From DATNPH01 sp036703315 (GTDB lineage Bacteria; Cyanobacteriota; Cyanobacteriia; Cyanobacteriales; Coleofasciculaceae): 64,000 bases of DNA. Of the stretch, positions 60,735 through 64,000 are shown in pieces. Each line of letters starts with the position of its first letter. Positions within the stretch are counted from its first letter, which is position 1. The notes under the pieces were generated by a model. The model searched no databases. It had not been told where the DNA came from and worked only from the letters and a program-made list of their open reading frames with translations. The stretch spans positions 124,001-188,000 of the forward strand of contig DATNPH010000087.1 in assembly GCA_036703315.1 (NCBI GenBank), in the 5' to 3' direction. The translations under genes and the position numbers were made by a program.

Positions 60735-60903
60735 GAGTCAAAAGTCAAAAGTTCCTTGAGCATAAGGTGTTCAACCGCTTGTAAACTGGTCAGTTACTTC
60801 TGCCAGTCGGCACTAATTTGCGTGTCGCTAGGTGCTTTCTTGCAAGAGGTAAGAGCAACTATGCAACTTAAAGCAAGGACACTTTACCAGGAAAACTACG
60901 CTT

Positions 60904-61755
60904 TCATCCCTCTATAGAATCCTCACTTTCAGGTTCATATAGTCGGAGCATTAAAAGGCAGAATAGCCCGAAAATAGAAACTGAAATCATAGCAAATATC
61001 ATAGATCCGTTTCCGATATGCCAGTAGTTAAAGGCTTGCTTGTTGGAGGATGCCGATAGAACCGCCATCAGAGCAACCCGAACCCCATTAACCACGAATG
61101 CCAAGCTAACAGATACAATCAGCACGAGGATTTCCTTGACTCGCTCTGTTGGAAAAAGCACGATAAACAGGACTGCTAAACCCAACATATAAGTCATAGC
61201 TCCCAGACCAGAACAGTTAGCATGAACCTCTACCCCGCCTGTGGGAAGAGCAATATGGACTCCTTGACGAGTTACTTCAAAGCCTAAGTACCAAAGAAGA
61301 AAAGCTGAAAATTTTGCGGTGAACGGAGATATATCAACCAGCGATGATAGTAAGGCTCTAGGTAAGCCTAGAAAAAACAGGATAATCAGTTCTTGCCGAT
61401 ATTGCTTTAGTCCTTTAAAACCAGAACTCAGCAGACCAAGTCCGAGAGCGGAAATAAAAGGTGACAGGTAAAAAAAACTCCCTTTAGGTGAGACGCTGTT
61501 TAGGAGTACCCAAGCAATAATCAGGATGCCTAAAACTTTAGAGAAAACTCCACTTCTTAGATTTAAGCTATTGTGTTTTTGCCATAGTAAGTATGATACA
61601 GCTAGCCAAAATAGTACACTCATCCCTAGGTGGTCGATTTCTCCAGATCTCCAGGCTAGAGTCAGGTGAATCGCGACTAAGCTTGCTGCTGTACCTAAGA
61701 GCCAGAATTGAGAGCTTTTACAAAGTCTGACTGAGGCAAGGTAGGTAGCTTTCAT
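60904..61755 (-). CDS. Cyanoexosortase
   Basis: Membrane transpeptidase/protease that cleaves PEP-CTERM proteins. It has about eight membrane segments and the catalytic triad of exosortases: C181 in VHANCSGLG, R226 in VVNGVRVALMA and H246 in YWHIGNGSMIF. Length 283 residues. The HpsJ-like neighbour suggests the cyanoexosortase A subtype. A single PEP-CTERM protein lies immediately upstream on the same strand and may be its dedicated substrate. Confidence 0.92.
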   Translation of the reverse strand: MKATYLASVRLCKSSQFWLLGTAASLVAIHLTLAWRSGEIDHLGMSVLFWLAVSYLLWQKHNSLNLRSGVFSKVLGILIIAWVLLNSVSPKGSFFYLSPFISALGLGLLSSGFKGLKQYRQELIILFFLGLPRALLSSLVDISPFTAKFSAFLLWYLGFEVTRQGVHIALPTGGVEVHANCSGLGAMTYMLGLAVLFIVLFPTERVKEILVLIVSVSLAFVVNGVRVALMAVLSASSNKQAFNYWHIGNGSMIFAMISVSIFGLFCLLMLRLYEPESEDSIEG

Positions 61756-61794
61756 GTCGATGTAGCAGTAGCTTCCAATCCAAGATTTAACTGT

Positions 61795-61828
61795 AACCCC
61801 CTCTTCAGTCTGACTAAATGAGGGGGTT
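61795..61828. terminator. Strong hairpin between PEP-CTERM and exosortase genes
   Basis: AACCCCCTC and GAGGGGGTT form a perfect 9-bp GC-rich stem around a 16-base loop. There is no proper T-run on the minus strand, so it may reduce rather than abolish readthrough from the substrate gene to the exosortase, or protect the upstream transcript's 3' end. Confidence 0.55.
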
Positions 61829-61853
61829 GATTATTGTCTTTTCTGATAGCCAA

Positions 61854-62474
61854 TTAGGCAGACCCAATTTTTGGCTTCTCTAAACTTTTGATTTTCTTTT
61901 GCCTTCTTGAGTGCTCTTTTTTGAATAAGACTCCAAATCCGAGAACTATACCAGAGCCAAAAACTGTGAGCGGTTCGGGAACCTCTTTAACTGTGAACTT
62001 GAATGTTTTTGAGTCACTTACTGTACCACCGCCAGGATAAGCGTTAGCGTTAAATGTTAATGTATAATCACCCTTACCTAGAAGTGGCGTAGTGAAAGTA
62101 AAAGTATTTGAATGTTCGTACTTATGAGAGCCTGATTGATATTTGACTGCTCTAGAATCTATTGAAATAGCGTCACTATTATCGAAGGTTAGGAAGTAAT
62201 TTTCAGTTCCTGTTGCAGGAATATTAGCATTGTTCGTAACATCATAGCTAAAGTCAAAATATATTGTGATTGTAAAGCTTCCTTGTTGATTCGCTTCTAC
62301 TAAAAACGTTGATGGTCCAGTAATACGAGCAGAAAAGTTATCAAGATCACAACTTAGGGTTCCACGGCAATTAGCTACACCATCTAATTCTACAGCCTTT
62401 ACTTGTTTAGGTTGAGAAAGAATACTAGCTACAGCGATAGGAACAATTAGCGTACTCAACAACAGTCTTTTCAT
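61854..62474 (-). CDS. PEP-CTERM sorting-signal protein
   Basis: A 206-residue exported protein. Signal peptide at residues 1-27 (LLLSTLIVPIAVASILSQ). Mature part beta-rich, with a single cysteine pair (NCRGTLSCDLD). The C-terminal sorting signal starts VPEPLTVFGSGIVLGFGVLF at residue 165, followed by the basic KKEHSRRQKK and an unusually long tail of about 12 more residues. After exosortase cleavage it is probably linked to the outer envelope or exopolysaccharide. It lies directly upstream of the exosortase gene. Confidence 0.88.
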   Translation of the reverse strand: MKRLLLSTLIVPIAVASILSQPKQVKAVELDGVANCRGTLSCDLDNFSARITGPSTFLVEANQQGSFTITIYFDFSYDVTNNANIPATGTENYFLTFDNSDAISIDSRAVKYQSGSHKYEHSNTFTFTTPLLGKGDYTLTFNANAYPGGGTVSDSKTFKFTVKEVPEPLTVFGSGIVLGFGVLFKKEHSRRQKKIKSLEKPKIGSA

Positions 62475-62890
62475 ACTTGTAATCTCTTTAGGTGAATGAA
62501 GGCTTAAAGTTAAATTACTTTAAAACTACATTGATCAAGTCCTTCAATTTCTAATGTGGAGTTATGATAAAGCCTTAACTCAGTAGAGTGGTTAACTTTA
62601 CACAATCTTCATAATAAGTTGGGTAATAGCTCTCCTAGCGCTGTATGGGATTGAGCCTCATACAGCTAAGTATCGCCATGATTGCAGCCCAAATGCCCAC
62701 CAGAAGACATGGGGAATTATTTGAGGTTGATAAATCGTCGGGGGCAAAACAGATGGAACCCGAAGAATCTCCCCTGCCTGGAAAAACTCTGTGTAAAAAG
62801 TCAAGAAGCTATCTCGATTGGCGTTTGTTCACCAAGCGATCGCATAGATTCTCTACAGCTATAGAACAACTCGAAGCACACAGGAAAGCG
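62475..62890. other. Region upstream of the PEP-CTERM gene without supported gene
   Basis: About 415 bases. A plus-strand frame of 99 codons (62645-62944) is open, but it overlaps the conserved minus-strand gene at 62891 and has poor composition. The PEP-CTERM promoter should be close to 62475-62560. Confidence 0.4.
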
Positions 62891-63085
62891 CTAGGAGTGC
62901 CTCAATTCGCGGGACTCTTGTTTGATCACACCAGCCATTGCTGATTTCTGCAATGTCATAAAAGCGTTTAGGTCTTCCCATCCATATTGTGTGGTTTGTA
63001 AGAGCCGCCGCAAGTGATTTTCTGCTTCAACCGTTAGATAACCCGTTTCGAGAGTCTGTTGGACTATTTCACGAATTCTATCCAT
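62891..63085 (-). CDS. Small conserved cyanobacterial protein
   Basis: A 64-residue protein, MDRIREIVQQTLETGYLTVEAENHLRRLL followed by QTTQYGWEDLNAFMTLQKSAM (each split here only for length). I recognise this as a short family found in many copies in filamentous cyanobacteria; function unknown. The ATG at 63085 is preferred to GTG two codons earlier because the family starts MDRIRE. Confidence 0.75.
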   Translation of the reverse strand: MDRIREIVQQTLETGYLTVEAENHLRRLLQTTQYGWEDLNAFMTLQKSAMAGVIKQESRELRHS

Positions 63086-63444
63086 TTGCACAGTATCCTA
63101 ATCTTTCAGCCAACTCAGATACTCATCAAAACCTGCAATGCACACTTGGTTTAGCCGCCCATTAGCGTTCGCTTAGTTGGCTATCAGACTTATCGCTACT
63201 AAAGTTGGAGTAGATGCCAAGGCTGTAGAAGCGAGGTAGCTCTGAGAAAAACAAACTAGAACTTTAGTGGGGGTCAAGTTGGGCTTGGTAGCTGGAGTAC
63301 TTATCATCCAAGCTTGGCTTTTTATGCAAGAAGTCTGATGATTCTCCTAAAAAATTTTGTATATCTCTATTTTTTACTATGTTCAGAGAATAAAAGTGAA
63401 GCATCAGAGACTATTTTCATAGTCTCTTAGTAAAATTTGGGAAA
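63086..63444. other. Intergenic region with hairpin
   Basis: About 360 bases upstream of the small conserved gene. It holds a hairpin at 63406-63427 near the stop of the TPM-type gene and AT-rich sequence at 63340-63390. No other feature recognised. Confidence 0.4.
63406..63427 (-). terminator. Hairpin after the TPM-type gene
   Basis: AGAGACTA and TAGTCTCT form a perfect 8-bp stem with a 6-base loop, 17 bases after the stop codon at 63445. A T-rich stretch (CTTTTA) lies about 10 bases further in the minus direction. A weak intrinsic terminator is likely. Confidence 0.5.
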
Positions 63445-64000
63445 CTAGAACCCGCCCCCGGCACCGCCACCACCACTACTACCGCCACCGAAGCTGCCAC
63501 CACCACTGAAACCGCCACTACTACAGCCGCCGCCATAGCTACCACCACTGGAACTACTGCTAGAAGGGGGAGGTGGAGGAGGTAGGCGAGGAATCGTTTC
63601 CTCCCTCTGTTTGCGATAGGAACAACAGTGGCATAGGTCGGTAATTAGCCGTTTTCCAGCACTGTATTGTGTAGCATCCTTAAGAATCTTCTTGGTGCGC
63701 GTCGCTGTCAATTCTTTGCAGTTAGGGCATTGGCTAAATCGATCTGAGTTCAACACATAGGCGACAATGTGGAAGCTTTGTTTGGTTAACGGCTGACTGC
63801 AGCTAGGACATCTCCAGCCCTCAAATCTAACACTACCCAGTCGTTGAGCTACTTTCTCCGGTTTGCTCAGTTCTGAGTAGATTGCAATTTCCTCTACTTT
63901 TTTCATTCGCTTTTTGCAATTAGTGCAATGGATGAGGCGATCGCTCCCACTAAGTCGTGTTCGTCCTTCTGGTTTAACAAAAACCCGCCGATTCCCAGAG
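63445..64000 (-). CDS. TPM-type zinc-ribbon and Gly/Ser-rich tail protein (5' end outside window)
   Basis: The minus-strand frame has no stop up to the right edge, so at least 30 residues before the internal ATG at 63906 belong to it (ending RLIHCTNCKKRM). Four CxxC-type pairs are visible: HCTNC, CPSC, CPNC and CHCC, suggesting two zinc ribbons. The last 50 residues are PPPPPPSSSSSSGG followed by Gly/Ser repeats, ending GGGGAGGGF. This tail is typical of TPM-domain proteins (YgcG-like), whose N-terminal TPM domain would lie outside the window. Probably membrane-associated; function unknown. Confidence 0.75.
   Translation of the reverse strand, partial: SGNRRVFVKPEGRTRLSGSDRLIHCTNCKKRMKKVEEIAIYSELSKPEKVAQRLGSVRFEGWRCPSCSQPLTKQSFHIVAYVLNSDRFSQCPNCKELTATRTKKILKDATQYSAGKRLITDLCHCCSYRKQREETIPRLPPPPPPSSSSSSGGSYGGGCSSGGFSGGGSFGGGSSGGGGAGGGF

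Noticed and set aside
62645..62944. Plus-strand frame of 99 codons
   Set aside because: Overlaps the recognised small conserved minus-strand protein and has no coding character or ribosome-binding site.

Overview
The window looks like a chromosome segment of a filamentous cyanobacterium. The evidence is: HIP1 octamers (GCGATCGC) scattered through genes and gaps; heptamer-type short tandem repeats (STRRs) in several gaps; and cyanobacterium-specific families (PipX, SepF, DUF3086, DUF3119, KGK domain, PATAN response regulator, HmpF, cyanoexosortase, HpsJ-like protein). HmpF, the PATAN/CheY/CheW/MCP operon and the HpsJ-like protein suggest gliding motility driven by type IV pili. No tRNA, rRNA or CRISPR array was seen.

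Layout. (1) 1-17060: a surface-glycan locus. A divergent, left-truncated O-antigen-ligase-like membrane protein is followed by a Wzt-type ABC exporter ATPase, six SAM-dependent methyltransferases, four GT4 and one GT2 glycosyltransferases, a large membrane protein and GDP-mannose 4,6-dehydratase. Its central part is strikingly AT-rich compared with gmd and everything after it. (2) 17486-18548: a small orphan protein and a decayed polar amino-acid ABC transporter ATPase pseudogene. (3) 18882-24951: the conserved cyanobacterial run der - cbiQ/ecfT - pipX - pipY - sepF - proC. A structured region between cbiQ and pipX carries the conserved core of an IscB/IsrB (HEARO) omega RNA with no nuclease gene beside it. 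(4) 25041-30494, minus strand: PAS histidine kinase, plsY, DUF3086, DUF3119 and an MlaE/TGD1-type lipid permease. (5) 30574-38762: chemotaxis-like motility operon (MCP, CheW, CheY, PatA-type regulator) without cheA, divergent from hmpF across a palindrome-rich gap of about 0.9 kb.

(6) 38866-44715, minus strand: tilS, an acidic KGK-domain protein with 78-bp coding repeats, ccsA and a DUF3352 protein. (7) 44890-45250: the relic of an IS200/IS605 tnpB with its right-end hairpin, followed by a small orphan gene. (8) 46098-53428: cofH, a secreted clan-A glycosidase-like protein, a degenerate-looking ORF, and a pair encoding a GT2-GtrA fusion and a GT-C transferase. (9) 53436-59731, minus strand: a short CDF metal transporter with a perfect palindrome upstream, a membrane-anchored formamidase-like protein, tkt, fabF and acpP. 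(10) 60030-64000, minus strand: an HpsJ-like protein, cyanoexosortase and a PEP-CTERM protein (a plausible self-contained sorting set), a small conserved protein and the 3' part of a TPM-type zinc-ribbon/Gly-Ser-rich protein that runs off the right edge.

Several groups point to the cell surface: the glycan locus, the GT2-GtrA/GT-C pair, the secreted glycosidase, the exosortase set, and motility genes. The two OMEGA-type relics (IscB-type and TnpB-type RNA regions, both without an intact nuclease) are the most unusual nucleic-acid features. Start codons were moved from the longest frame wherever a ribosome-binding site or family length argued for it; each such case is noted.
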